A DNA stretch of 64,000 nt from Deltaproteobacteria bacterium. Its GTDB lineage: Bacteria; Myxococcota_A; Polyangia; Polyangiales; Sandaracinaceae. The stretch lies in contig JAFLCL010000002.1 in assembly GCA_017303575.1 (NCBI GenBank), positions 54,758-118,757 on the forward strand, given 5' to 3'. Every line of letters begins with the position of its first letter. Position 1 is the first letter of the stretch. Both the position numbers and the translations under genes were made by a program. This document shows positions 17,205 through 25,817 of this stretch, piece by piece. Below the pieces are notes generated by a model. The model was given only the letters and a program-made list of their open reading frames with translations. It had not been told where the DNA came from and searched no databases.

Positions 17205-17844
17205 CACTTCTTCTTCGGTGGCGGGGTCAGCAGCGTTTGGATGTTCTCCAGTCGCTTCATCGCTTCGGCCATCAGCAGGAAGCCCACGAAGGACTCGACC
17301 TCTTGCTCGTCATCGAGAGCGCTCGGATCGGTCGTCAGGGCTACGCGCAGACACTGCGCCGCACGTCCGAGCTCAGTGCGGGTCTCGCGAAGTAGCCCCT
17401 CTACTTTCCCGCTCTCTCCTTCGCGCCTCCGCGAGCGAGCCGGCCGAGCGCGTCGATGATCGCTCCGCCAACACCCGGCGAGTCCTCCAGCATCCGCTCC
17501 ACCTCGGGCCACGTCGGATAGACGAGGCACGATCGAATGAACGCCGAGACGTCGGCTTCGCTGGTCTTGTCGCCCGTCGCCGCGAGCTTCTTCGCGTTCA
17601 AGTGGTGCGGCTTCTTCACCACGATCGCGCCGTGATCCGTGTCGATCACCGCCGTGCGCTCGACGCCGTGCTCGTCACGACCCTTCGCGATGTGCGGCGC
17701 ATCCTTGAGTGCCTGCTCTTCGAGCCGGGCGAGCTTCTCCAGTCGAGCGATCTCGACCGCACGCTCAGCAGCCTCGTCGAGCGCGGCACGTTCCGCTCTC
17801 GCCTTCGCGATGCGGTCCTGAAGCGCTGTGATCTCATCCGACAT
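17204..17844 (-). CDS. Tail assembly chaperone, -1 frameshifted form (gpGT-like)
   Basis: The second frame has no good start of its own and overlaps the first by about 130 nt. Shifting -1 at GGGAAAG (complement of 17404-17410) bypasses the TAG and adds about 66 residues: VEGLLRETRTELGRAAQCLR, a helical stretch, and a basic end PPPKKK before the TGA at 17204. This reproduces the classic tail-chaperone frameshift of phage lambda, which uses the same heptamer. The shifted protein probably joins tape measure and tube subunits. A minor independent start for the second frame cannot be excluded. Confidence 0.75.
17401..17844 (-). CDS. Tail assembly chaperone, unshifted form (gpG-like)
   Basis: This 147-residue highly charged helical protein (starts MSDEITALQDRIAKARAERA) is encoded immediately before the tape measure. 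It ends in AKERAGK with the slippery heptamer GGGAAAG overlapping its last two sense codons, directly followed by the TAG stop. In lambda-like and many contractile phages the equivalent short chaperone binds the tape measure and is made in large excess over the shifted form. Acidic and basic helices and position support this role. No family motif was checked beyond this. Confidence 0.75.
   Translation of the reverse strand: MSDEITALQDRIAKARAERAALDEAAERAVEIARLEKLARLEEQALKDAPHIAKGRDEHGVERTAVIDTDHGAIVVKKPHHLNAKKLAATGDKTSEADVSAFIRSCLVYPTWPEVERMLEDSPGVGGAIIDALGRLARGGAKERAGK
17404..17410 (-). other. Programmed -1 ribosomal frameshift site GGGAAAG
   Basis: On the minus strand the frame-0 codons GGA AAG TAG are preceded by a G, giving G GGA AAG, the canonical X XXY YYZ pattern. 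Sliding back one base reads GGG AAA GTA and continues into the next open frame up to the tape-measure start. The stop codon directly behind the site would promote pausing. I did not fold the downstream sequence for a pseudoknot. Confidence 0.78.
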
Positions 17845-17860
17845 GGTTCATCCCTCCCGG

Positions 17861-18334
17861 TCAGCCGACGACGATGTCGCTGAAGAGCTTCTTGCCGTTC
17901 TCGACCACTTCGAGACACGACAGCTCGATGTCCTCGGCGGTCGGGTCGGCGCTCTGCTCGTTCGCCGCGGTCGACTTGAGGAACCGACAGCGGTTCAGCT
18001 CGACCGTGATCGGCGTGTCGTCCGGCTCCAGGTACTGCACCACGATCGGGAACTCGGTCTCCCCGTACGTCTTGCCGTCGCTCGACTTCTTCGCGAGGTT
18101 GTCCTTCAACACCATCGCGCTCGACTTCCGCATCGTCAGCGTCACGGCGCCGGGCATGTACTGACCTCGCGTGCGACCGAGGGGCTTGCCTCCTTGGCCA
18201 CGCACGAGTCCCTCTTCGATCGCGTGGTCCCACGAGATTTTGCTGATGCCGACGTACTGCTCACCGTCGAGCGTGGTCTTCGTGCTGGCCCACGAGTGCG
18301 TGAAGCCGTTGATCCTGATGTCGTCTGCGGCCAT
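17861..18334 (-). CDS. Major tail tube protein
   Basis: The 157-residue protein follows the sheath gene, as in contractile phages. It starts MAADDIRINGFTHSWASTKT and has strand-rich segments (GAVTLTMRKSSAMVLKDNLA, FPIVVQYLEPDDTPITVELN) and an acidic end, consistent with the single-domain tube subunit that stacks in hexameric rings under the sheath. There is a 50-bp gap on the sheath side. Identification is by size, position and fold-like pattern. Confidence 0.8.
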   Translation of the reverse strand: MAADDIRINGFTHSWASTKTTLDGEQYVGISKISWDHAIEEGLVRGQGGKPLGRTRGQYMPGAVTLTMRKSSAMVLKDNLAKKSSDGKTYGETEFPIVVQYLEPDDTPITVELNRCRFLKSTAANEQSADPTAEDIELSCLEVVENGKKLFSDIVVG

Positions 18335-18384
18335 GGCGGAAGTGCTCCTCGGTCAGAGGTGAGAGGGATGCGCGCGAGGTCTGC

Positions 18385-19836
18385 TCAGACCGCGACGACG
18401 TTGAGCGCAGGGTTCGAGAACCCGACGGTGAGAGCGACGCTCTCCGCGTAGGCGAGAGGCACCACGCGAGCGTCCGCGCTGAGGTTCTTGGTGCTGAGCA
18501 GGTTCTCGTTGCGGGCCACGACGCAGTACGCATCGCTCGCCTTCGGCTTGCTGAGCAGTGCCGCCGAGAGACGCGCGTTCGCGCCCGCCTCGATCGCGAG
18601 GGCCTCGGATTCGAGGATGAAGCCCGTCGTGCGATTCACCTGGATCGGGCTGTTGAGCCGCTCCTCGAAGTAGCTGCGCAGGATCTGCAGCGCGATGTTC
18701 ATCACGCGCCGATGCGGCAGGAGCTGGAAGTCCGAGCCCGTCGGGCAGAAGAGCCGCGGACGGTTCACGAAGACGCCCGCGCGACGCTCCCAGGTGCGGA
18801 GCACGTAGAAGCGTGCGTCGTCGAGGCCGGGGCTCTTCGCTTCGTCGTGGTGCTTCGGATTGCCGAGCGTGTCGACGATCGAGACGCCGCCGATCGGTCC
18901 GAGCTTGATGTCGGCGCTGTTCTGCTCCTCGCTGAGCGAGTTCTCGCGAGGCGCCGCGATCATCGACACCGGGCGTAGGTAGCGACGCGCCGAGACCGAC
19001 GACGTCATCTCGACCGCGCCCGCGGTCAGCACGCCGTAGGTGCTCGTCTTGCTGGCGAACACGCCGCCGACCGATGCCTGGTAGGTCGCGTCCGACTCGG
19101 CGATGCCGGGGATGCGCGCGGAGCCGATCCACGCGACGTCCTTGCCCGAGGCGTAGATGGCCGCGATCTTCGTCTCGATCGTGTCGAACGCAGTCGCGTC
19201 GATCGCGCCCACGATCTCGACCATGCCCCAGTCGGTCGCAGTGACCTTGAGCGCGTCGAGTGCAGCACCGAGCTCCGCCGCGTTCCACTGCGGCGCGGTC
19301 GTGCGGAACGTCGCGACGTCGCCCGTCACCAGCGTGCCGGCGGCGAAGTCGATCGTCACGCCCGAGTCGGGGATCGTGTACGTGTTCGCGGTGCCGAGCG
19401 ACTTGGTCGCCGACATCGTTCGTCCGCCGTCGAGGCTGTACTTGAACGAGATCGGACCCGTGCCGATCGTGCCGCCCAGCGTGACGAGGAGCTTCACCTC
19501 GTAGTCGTCGAGCGGCTCCGTCGTCACCACGTCAGCGGTGACCACGCTCGTACCCGAACCAACGAACGTGACCGCGCTCGCTGCGCCGTCGGTCGTCTGA
19601 CCGGTTCGCACGCACAGCACCGGGCGACCGTACTTCTCGATCGCGTGCGCTGCGCCCTCGACCATCGGGCCACTTCCGAACGCAGCAACCACGTCGCGAA
19701 CACGACCGAACGCGGCGGGGACGTTGAGCGTGCCCGTGGACGAGGCACCTGCGATCGCGAGGATGCGTCCCGCAGTCGGAGGCAGCACCCCGAGGGCGTT
19801 GTCGAGCTGGGTGATCGTGAGAGACGGAACGGTCAT
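18385..19836 (-). CDS. Contractile tail sheath protein
   Basis: The 483-residue protein has the sheath architecture: an N-terminal domain with GRILAIAGASSTGTLNVPAA, a variable strand-rich middle (TTEPLDDYEVKLLVTLGGTI), and a conserved C-terminal part (FVNRPRLFCPTGSDFQLLPH; RRVMNIALQILRSYFEERLN; NPIQV-like turn). Sheath subunits polymerise round the tube and contract on adsorption. I took the ATG at 19836, which overlaps the preceding gene by 4 nt; the longer frame is Arg/His-rich noncoding. This makes the phage a myovirus type. Confidence 0.9.
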   Translation of the reverse strand: MTVPSLTITQLDNALGVLPPTAGRILAIAGASSTGTLNVPAAFGRVRDVVAAFGSGPMVEGAAHAIEKYGRPVLCVRTGQTTDGAASAVTFVGSGTSVVTADVVTTEPLDDYEVKLLVTLGGTIGTGPISFKYSLDGGRTMSATKSLGTANTYTIPDSGVTIDFAAGTLVTGDVATFRTTAPQWNAAELGAALDALKVTATDWGMVEIVGAIDATAFDTIETKIAAIYASGKDVAWIGSARIPGIAESDATYQASVGGVFASKTSTYGVLTAGAVEMTSSVSARRYLRPVSMIAAPRENSLSEEQNSADIKLGPIGGVSIVDTLGNPKHHDEAKSPGLDDARFYVLRTWERRAGVFVNRPRLFCPTGSDFQLLPHRRVMNIALQILRSYFEERLNSPIQVNRTTGFILESEALAIEAGANARLSAALLSKPKASDAYCVVARNENLLSTKNLSADARVVPLAYAESVALTVGFSNPALNVVAV

Positions 19837-20414
19837 GGCGAGACCTCGGGTGCGGGCACGGTGATGGTCTGGGTGAGGCCGAGCTTCTGGGTCGCGACGG
19901 TCGCGCTCGTGTCGCTCGGGGCGATGGCTGCGGGCCTGTCGAGGACACGCGCGCCGACAGTGCCGGTGATGCGGATCGCCGCGCCCGCGTACCGGACGGT
20001 GCGGTCTGCGATCCAACGCTGGGAGGTGATCGTGTGCGGGATGCGCGCCAGGTAGACGGCTCGATAGAACGCGTCGTAGAGCGCGCGACACGCGGCGTAC
20101 TGCGCCTCTTCGTTGTCCGGTGCGGTGACGTCCTCCGCCTCGATGTAGGCGGTGAAGATCTCGTCCAGGCTCGCGAGCGGACGCGCCAGACCGACGTTGG
20201 GCGACTCGGGCGCACGCAGCGTCCCGAGAGCTCCCGCTGCGTCGTCACCGGGGACGAACACGATGCGGTGCGACGTCTGCCGTTGCAGCGCAGGCTCACG
20301 CCACCCGAAGGTCACGGGGACGGGCTGCGTCGGAGGATCCGTCTCGGGCGTCTCGTCGATGAAGCGCTGACGCACGAGACGCACGAGCTCGGGGAGCGCG
20401 AAGGTGACGCTCAC
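19833..20414 (-). CDS. Phage tail terminator/completion-like protein
   Basis: The 193-residue protein begins with a GTG at 20412-20414 (overlapping the upstream TGA) and reads VSVTFALPELVRLVRQRFID. Position between the morphogenesis protein and the sheath is the one normally held by the tail terminator or connector (gp37/DUF1834-type in Mu-like phages). The C-terminal part is strand-rich with Thr/Val (TVATQKLGLTQTITVPAPEV). Function is by context. Confidence 0.6.
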   Translation of the reverse strand: MSVTFALPELVRLVRQRFIDETPETDPPTQPVPVTFGWREPALQRQTSHRIVFVPGDDAAGALGTLRAPESPNVGLARPLASLDEIFTAYIEAEDVTAPDNEEAQYAACRALYDAFYRAVYLARIPHTITSQRWIADRTVRYAGAAIRITGTVGARVLDRPAAIAPSDTSATVATQKLGLTQTITVPAPEVSP

Positions 20415-20824
20415 GGCGCACCTCCCGTCGTCTCCTCGAACTCCTCGGTGAGGATGGTCTTGATCGCCTTCGCGACCGGCGCGGGGATCTTGTTCGACGG
20501 GAGGATCGGCCTCGCGAGCCAGTTCTCCTTCGACGAGCCTCGAATCGCTCCGAGGTGATGACGAGCCTCGACTCCATCGAGCCGTGCGAGCACGACGGTG
20601 CCAACCGCGCGTGTGCTCAGTGCCTTGCCCGCATTCGCGAGCGGCGCGGTGCCGTCCTTCGTCGGCTTCCACGGCGTGCCGTCGGGACCGACACCGCGAG
20701 CGATGTTCGCGCGGAGCTCGTCGTCGAGCGCACGAGCGATGTCCGGCGCAGCGCGCTCCACCATGCCCGGCAGAGCGCGCAGCTGCGCGACCATCGCGTC
20801 CATCTCCGAAGCGCCGTCACGCAT
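20411..20824 (-). CDS. Phage virion morphogenesis protein (gpS/HK97 gp10-like)
   Basis: The 137-residue protein has GVGPDGTPWKPTKDGTAPLANAGKAL and LGAIRGSSKENWLARPILPS, matching the pattern of phage virion morphogenesis proteins: a G-x-P-W-x-P segment, then a conserved Arg-Pro-x-L region. It probably completes head-tail joining. The ATG at 20824 lies inside the 3' end of the gp36-like gene (8-nt overlap), showing a compact operon. Confidence 0.75.
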   Translation of the reverse strand: MRDGASEMDAMVAQLRALPGMVERAAPDIARALDDELRANIARGVGPDGTPWKPTKDGTAPLANAGKALSTRAVGTVVLARLDGVEARHHLGAIRGSSKENWLARPILPSNKIPAPVAKAIKTILTEEFEETTGGAP

Positions 20825-21308
20825 CGGTGCCTCGTCCGCGTGCGCGTTCCTCGCGACCACGACGCGCCTGGATCTTCGTCCACAGCGTCGGCGAGCGCTC
20901 CGAGTACACGTATGGCGCGCCCTTCGAGATCGCCGAGCCCGAGGCATCGGCGCGAAGCGGCAGGTCGAAGAGACCGTTGGTCGCCTCCGCGGCCTCCTTG
21001 ATCTCGTCCTCCGCCTTGGTCGCGTCGGCCTTCAGCTCCTGGAACTGCTCGTCGAGCTGGTCGACGCCGTGTCGGATGTACGCGTGCAGCGTGACGATGC
21101 GCGTGAGCCAGTCCTCGACAGCCTCCGGCACCGGCGTCCCGAACGGAGTCGCGTACCGCTTCGCCAGTCGCGAATCGATCCAACGACTGCGCGCCGTGAG
21201 CTTCGCCGCGAGCCACCCCGGAGCCATCGCCTCAAGACGATCGACCATCACGGACGGCATTGCCGTCAGCGTGCGGAAGCGATCGTTCGTGATGTACGGC
21301 GTGGACAT
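20817..21308 (-). CDS. Mu gp36-like protein (DUF1320)
   Basis: The 163-residue protein has the hallmark start of DUF1320 phage proteins: MSTPYITNDRFRTLTAMPSV, followed by helices containing ARSRWIDSRLAKRYATPFGT and a central acidic helix. In Mu-like phages gp36 lies directly after the major head protein and helps build the connector. Here the gene lies 103 bp downstream of the capsid gene in the same direction. The C-terminus is Arg-rich. Confidence 0.8.
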   Translation of the reverse strand: MSTPYITNDRFRTLTAMPSVMVDRLEAMAPGWLAAKLTARSRWIDSRLAKRYATPFGTPVPEAVEDWLTRIVTLHAYIRHGVDQLDEQFQELKADATKAEDEIKEAAEATNGLFDLPLRADASGSAISKGAPYVYSERSPTLWTKIQARRGREERARGRGTDA

Positions 21309-21383
21309 GGCTGCTCGCAGCGACCCGGACGCGTGGGCTCACGCTCTCGACGCCGGGCGCGCCGAACGAGGAAGTCGTCAGCG

Positions 21384-21401
21384 GAGCTGCGAGCGCAGCT
21401 C
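21384..21401 (-). other. Hairpin after the major capsid gene
   Basis: A 7-bp perfect stem (GAGCTGC/GCAGCTC) with a 4-base loop lies 10 bp downstream of the capsid stop codon in the only gap of about 100 bp in this gene row. No T-run follows. It could stabilise the capsid mRNA or attenuate downstream expression. Short stems of this GC content also arise by chance. Confidence 0.3.
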
Positions 21402-21411
21402 ACGCGAGTTC

Positions 21412-22386
21412 TCAGCCGGTGACGCGCACGAGGGCGAACGGATGTCCGGGCACGATCGCGTGGCGACCGCGCGCGACCCACTTCAGGAGGTTCTGCTCCT
21501 GGTACGTGCTGTCGCTGAGCGACGGGTAGCGGATCGCGAAGTCCTTTCGCGTCGACCACACGAAGCCGCCGAAGTCGTCCGTCGCCGGATCCGACATCAC
21601 CAGGTAGTAAGTCGTGTCACTGCCGCCGAAGGCTGCGCCGAGCTCGTTCGCGATCAGCGGCGCGCCGAGGTTCCAGGCCCCCGCGGTCGGCGTGTGATCA
21701 CCTGCGTTGAGGAACTTCGCGCCGGTGAGGTCGAGCGCGCGAGTCGAGAGTGCGCCGGGCACGAGCAGCGCCACCGGCTGGAGGTTGCGCGGCGAACCGT
21801 CGGGACCCTTGATCGCCGATGCCGCCGCGATGGCAGCGCCGAGGTTCGTGCGTGCGACGTCGATCGACACGCTCACGTCGATGGGCTTGCTCGCGATGAT
21901 GTTGCCGTACGTCCCCATGCTCGTGTCGCCCGCACGACCGGAGACCGGGTGCGCCGACGCATGGAAGAACGTCTGGCCGTCGTAGCAGACGGGGTTCGCG
22001 AGCATCGCCTTCGCGAGTCGACGCTGAGGCTCGTACGCGAACTGCGCTGCGAGGTCGGTGACGAACTTCGTCGCCGCGTCGATGCCGACACCGTCGAGGT
22101 CCTCGAAGTCGGACTCGAAGAGCGACAGGCCCTTTGACTCGAAGTCGTGCGTGAACTCCAGAGAGTTCATCACGGCATCCTCGAACTCCGTCGAACCGTC
22201 GCTCGTGTCGATCGACAGAGCGCCGTTGCTGACCAGCCAGCCGAGGATCTCTCGCTTGGTCTGGCTCTGGGTCTGGCTTGCGACCTTCGTCCACCAGAGG
22301 TTCTTGAGCCGTGCGTCGTACGACCTCACCGCCTTCGCGCGGAGGTTCGTCGTGAAGTCGGCAAGGAATGCAGCGTTGAGTAGCAT
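21412..22386 (-). CDS. Mu gpT-like major head subunit
   Basis: The 324-residue protein resembles the Mu-like major capsid protein (gpT): a helical N-terminus (LNAAFLADFTTNLRAKAVRS), the segment ERREILG-like KREILGWLVSNGALSIDTSD, the stretch CYDGQTFFHASAHPVSGRAG and a C-terminal end KDFAIRYPSLSDSTYQEQNL. It assembles with the S49-type protease upstream and the decoration protein. It starts at the ATG at 22386, with the decoration gene 46 bp upstream. Confidence 0.85.
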   Translation of the reverse strand: MLLNAAFLADFTTNLRAKAVRSYDARLKNLWWTKVASQTQSQTKREILGWLVSNGALSIDTSDGSTEFEDAVMNSLEFTHDFESKGLSLFESDFEDLDGVGIDAATKFVTDLAAQFAYEPQRRLAKAMLANPVCYDGQTFFHASAHPVSGRAGDTSMGTYGNIIASKPIDVSVSIDVARTNLGAAIAAASAIKGPDGSPRNLQPVALLVPGALSTRALDLTGAKFLNAGDHTPTAGAWNLGAPLIANELGAAFGGSDTTYYLVMSDPATDDFGGFVWSTRKDFAIRYPSLSDSTYQEQNLLKWVARGRHAIVPGHPFALVRVTG

Positions 22387-22432
22387 TTTGTCTCTCTCGT
22401 TGGTGAGGAGTGGAGGTCAGTTCAGGCCGCGC

Positions 22433-22876
22433 TCAGGCGTCCTCGCCCGGCGGTCCCTGGAGACCGATCGCGTCCGCGGTCTCGATGCCGATGCGAGCGC
22501 CCGCTGCGCCCTCGACGATCCACACGCGTCCCGCCATCGACGAGCCCGACACGTCGGCGGGAACCGCAACGACACCAGCGGCCGACCAGTAGCAGGGGCC
22601 TCCGATGTCGGTCGCATCGACTGTGTTCGAACCTGCGTTGGTGAAGAAGTGGATGCGCTTCGGGTTGAAGAGCTCGATCTCCACCGTCTTCGTGCCGTCA
22701 CCCGTGAGTCCCTCGGTGAAACGGCCCACCGGGAGCAGGTTGGTGTCGACGGCGCTCGGCACCGCTTGGCCCTGCGTCGAGCCGGCCGTTCGATCGATGC
22801 ATGCGGGTGCGCCGGGGATCGCGACCGCGCTGTTGGCCAGCGCGACGCGGAGCTTGCTGATGACCTTGTGTCCCAT
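22433..22876 (-). CDS. Capsid decoration-like protein
   Basis: The 147-residue, strand-rich protein (starts MGHKVISKLRVALANSAVAI, later FNPKRIHFFTNAGSNTVDAT) is encoded between the protease-scaffold gene and the capsid gene, the place of head decoration or stabilisation proteins. It has no membrane segment and few charged residues. Role by context only. Confidence 0.6.
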   Translation of the reverse strand: MGHKVISKLRVALANSAVAIPGAPACIDRTAGSTQGQAVPSAVDTNLLPVGRFTEGLTGDGTKTVEIELFNPKRIHFFTNAGSNTVDATDIGGPCYWSAAGVVAVPADVSGSSMAGRVWIVEGAAGARIGIETADAIGLQGPPGEDA

Positions 22877-22917
22877 GTGCGTGTTCCTCTCGAAGTGAGT
22901 GAGTCAGTGAGTCGGGC

Positions 22918-24245
22918 TCACGCCTTCGTCGGCACGACAGCCCCGAAGCGCTGCTCGGCACCGACGTTGATCACGCCGTGCGCGAGCGGGTTCATGTTCA
23001 TGCGCGCGTCGAGCTGGGCCTTCGCGCTGGGTGTGAGCTGCGACGCCTGCGCCGAGCCCTGACCCTCGCCGAGCGTTGGTTGCACCGACGCTGCAGCGGC
23101 GAGCGCGGCACCGTGCGGGGCAGCGTCGCGACCATGTCGCGAACCATCGCCATCGGCGCGGTCTGAAGCACCTTCACCAGCTCGGGCGCGAAGTCCGCAC
23201 GCGACGCGAGGAGCGTCTTGCGCTCGTTCTCCTCTTCGCGACGCGTCATCTCCGCACGGAGGCGATGCACCTCGGCGAGTGCCTTCGCCGCCGCCCCGGT
23301 CTCGTCTTCCTCTTCGTCGTCCTTGCTGGGCGTGGATTCGCTCTTGGCACTGAGCGCGGCGAGCGCGGCCTTGGCCTTCTCCTTCGCATCGTCCGAGGAG
23401 TCGGCGTTGTCGATGACGGCCTGGAGGGCCTTGATGATCTCGTCCATGGTCTTCACCTTCGGTTCGTCGGTCGTGGTCGTGTCGGGGGCCGCGCTCTGCG
23501 CCGAGACCGACGCGAGGAGCTGGGCGAGGTCGGAGACCTCGACGTCTGCGAGCTGCTTCGAGATCGCGTCGCGGCCGATCGCCAGCGCGCCGTCGAGCGC
23601 GCGGACCTGAGCCGCAGGCACTCCGCGCATCGTCTCGACGAGCGCGAAGAACAGCTCGCCGAGGTAGCCGGCTGCGGCCTCCGCTGCGGCGACAGCCCCA
23701 TCGCTGATCGCGACGTGAGGGTTGCCGTCCGTCTTCCTCGCGCCGGTGCTCACCACACGGAACGCGAGTCCCATGGCTGCGTCAGCGCGGGTCTGATCGA
23801 CGATGGTCTCGTACACGCCGATCGAACCGACCACCGACGTCGGGCGAACGGCGATGCGCTCCGCTGCGCACGCCAGCGCGTACGCGGCGCTGCAGGCCGA
23901 GCCCTCGACGAACGCGAGGAGCGGGACACCGGCCGCAGTGCATCGCGCACGCAGGGCTGCCGCTGCCTCGAAGCATCCCTGCGCGAACCCGCCGGGCGAG
24001 TCGAGCACGAGAACCACCGCGCCAGGCTTCGATGCGAGTGCCGAGTCGACGCGATCGAGGATGGCGTCGTACGAGTCGAACGAACCTCCACGTCGAGCCG
24101 CGAGAGGACCACTCACCGTCACCACGACGGCGCCATCGACCACGCGGTTCTGGATCGGCGATGCGACAGGGAACGTCGCGCCGAACGCACGCGGATCGAG
24201 CGCGAGCGGGCCGGAGGGTGCGAACTGCTGCAGAAGGGGCGGCAT
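22918..24245 (-). CDS. S49-type prohead protease/scaffold with apparent frameshift
   Basis: The N-terminal ~200 residues form an S49/ClpP-like serine protease: VLVLDSPGGFAQGCFEAAAA, AFVEGSACSAAYALACAAER (likely nucleophile Ser119) and SVVGSIGVYETI. The next ~180 residues are a charged, helical scaffold-like segment. In frame 0 the last ~44 residues become an improbable Arg/Ser-rich tail ending at 22998. In the -1 frame the sequence continues sensibly as LTPSAKAQLDARMNMNPLAH to VGAEQRFGAVVPTKA and stops at 22918-22920. The switch lies close to a C4 run at 23117-23120. A one-base indel, a sequencing error or programmed frameshifting would each explain it. Confidence 0.78.
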
Positions 24246-25567
24246 CAGTTCACCGCTCCTGCAGAGAGAGTCGGTGCCTTCGTCGCGCCGGGCTGCAGGG
24301 CACGCAGCGGGATCGAGAAGTCAGACGCGAGCTGCTCGGTGTCGAGACGATCGCCGTACGCGTCGCGGAGCTGCGTGACCGCCTGGGCCACCTGGCCGAG
24401 CGCCGTCGCTTTCTTCGCGATGTCGGCGGGCGGTGTGACGTCCCAACCGACACACGCGGGATTCGCCAGCGCGCCGATGCCCCAGCGATTCACCACCCAG
24501 GCAGGCAGGCCCTGCGAGTTGATGGTGAACGCCACAGCATTCGCGGTGCTCTGGATGAGGTCCGCGCGAATCGACTTGTGGATGTCGGCGTTCGCGAAGC
24601 CCACGCCGCCATCGGTCGTCACCGTCTGACCTGCGACGGCGATCGTCATCTCGGTGTCCGCCGCAGTGATCGTCGCGCGGAAGCTCTCGTGCCCGCGTCC
24701 GTTGGATTCGAGCAGCGTCAGCTTGTACCCAGGGCGGAGGCCAAACAAAGAGTTCAAACCCCAAACGCCTGCGAGGCGACGGAAGAAGCCCTCTGCGGCG
24801 AGGTCCGATGCACCGTTCGGCGCTTCCGCGACGAGAGCCGCATTCGCGAGCGTGGCCTCGTAATTGTCCTTGGCGAGCGACGCGTTCTCCTTTCGGATGT
24901 ACGCGCGTCCGATGGCCTTCCACAGGGCGCCGTTCCAGGGCGCGACGCGACCGCCAGGCGTGTGCAGGATCCACCGACCGTCACCCGGCGTGATGAGCAG
25001 CTCGCCGATGATCGAGCGGTAGAACCACTGCCCTGTCATCCAGTCGTACCGAAGGAACTCCGGATCGAGTCGAACGAAGACTGGGTGTGCTCGACCGGGC
25101 ACGGGGCGCATCTCGCCGACTCCGACCCCGAGAAGGAGTCCGTCGGCGGTGAGCAGTCCGAGCTCAGCAGGCGGGAAAATCTCATAGAACGTCGAGCGGA
25201 CGGCGCCGATCTGCGACATCAGCTCGCGGACGATCTCGTCGGCCCCCGAGAACTTCTTCGGGAGTTGGATGAGGCCGTCGGTGCGCGTCGAGAGCACGCC
25301 CGAGAGGACGCCATCACGACGAGCCGCGCGCATGAGGCGAGCGGCCGGACCAAGGTCTCCGGTGTCCGCAGCCCGCTCGGCCGCTTCGAGGTCGGCGAGG
25401 TACCACTCCGCCTTCGAGGTGGGCGGCGGTGCGAGCTGACCGCCCCACGCGTCGCGTGCCCGCTCAACGGATGCGGAGCCCAGCGACGGCAACGCCGCGA
25501 CGCGGCCCCTCGGGCGTTCATACGCCGAGAGACCGAGCAGCGCGCCGAGGCGATCGAGCCAGCTCAC
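24245..25567 (-). CDS. Mu gp29-like portal protein (DUF935)
   Basis: The 440-residue protein has the DUF935 layout: an N-terminal region with YLADLEAAERAADTGDLGPA and the following ARLMRAARRDGVLSGVLSTR (the conserved segment in which Asp/Arg residues precede the wing), then QWFYRSIIGELLITPGDGRW and NGALWKAIGRAYIRKENASL, and a C-terminal helical crown (AKKATALGQVAQAVTQLRDA). It forms the dodecameric DNA channel at the head vertex. Its start abuts an intergenic region containing a palindromic operator-like site. No MuF/gp30-like gene follows. Confidence 0.85.
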   Translation of the reverse strand: MSWLDRLGALLGLSAYERPRGRVAALPSLGSASVERARDAWGGQLAPPPTSKAEWYLADLEAAERAADTGDLGPAARLMRAARRDGVLSGVLSTRTDGLIQLPKKFSGADEIVRELMSQIGAVRSTFYEIFPPAELGLLTADGLLLGVGVGEMRPVPGRAHPVFVRLDPEFLRYDWMTGQWFYRSIIGELLITPGDGRWILHTPGGRVAPWNGALWKAIGRAYIRKENASLAKDNYEATLANAALVAEAPNGASDLAAEGFFRRLAGVWGLNSLFGLRPGYKLTLLESNGRGHESFRATITAADTEMTIAVAGQTVTTDGGVGFANADIHKSIRADLIQSTANAVAFTINSQGLPAWVVNRWGIGALANPACVGWDVTPPADIAKKATALGQVAQAVTQLRDAYGDRLDTEQLASDFSIPLRALQPGATKAPTLSAGAVN

Positions 25568-25622
25568 GCATGTCGATCTACGGTCGCGACAACCCCCACA
25601 ACTTACGAACGGCCTGTCGGCT

Positions 25623-25640
25623 CCCGCAATCGATTGCGGG
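25623..25640. promoter_or_regulatory. Extended palindrome CCCGCAATCGATTGCGGG, copy 2
   Basis: An 18-bp perfect palindrome containing the shared 12-bp core GCAATCGATTGC lies in the 250-bp divergent region between the portal start (25567, minus) and the cargo gene start (25818, plus). This placement fits a dimeric repressor operator controlling one or both promoters. It is the best-formed copy of the repeated element. Confidence 0.6.
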
Positions 25641-25817
25641 ATGCACTGCCGGGTGACGGGTACGTGTCAGCGGATGGGGCGCCGGCACGCCGCGCCGCAC
25701 TCGCCACGGCAGCGACACATTCCGTCCTGTACGCAAATTTCTACTAGTGACGGTGCTGCCAGTGCGCTGTTGACCAGCGTGGACGACCTCGTTGAAGCTG
25801 CGCGCGAGGAGGGCTCC

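Noticed and set aside
17204..17530. Independent 108-residue protein
   Set aside because: The only start codon of this frame gives an Arg/Gly-rich N-terminus overlapping the chaperone gene; the frameshift explanation fits all features better.
20584..22137. 517-codon plus-strand frame across the capsid region
   Set aside because: It is antisense to the gpT-like, gp36 and morphogenesis genes and has noncoding composition.
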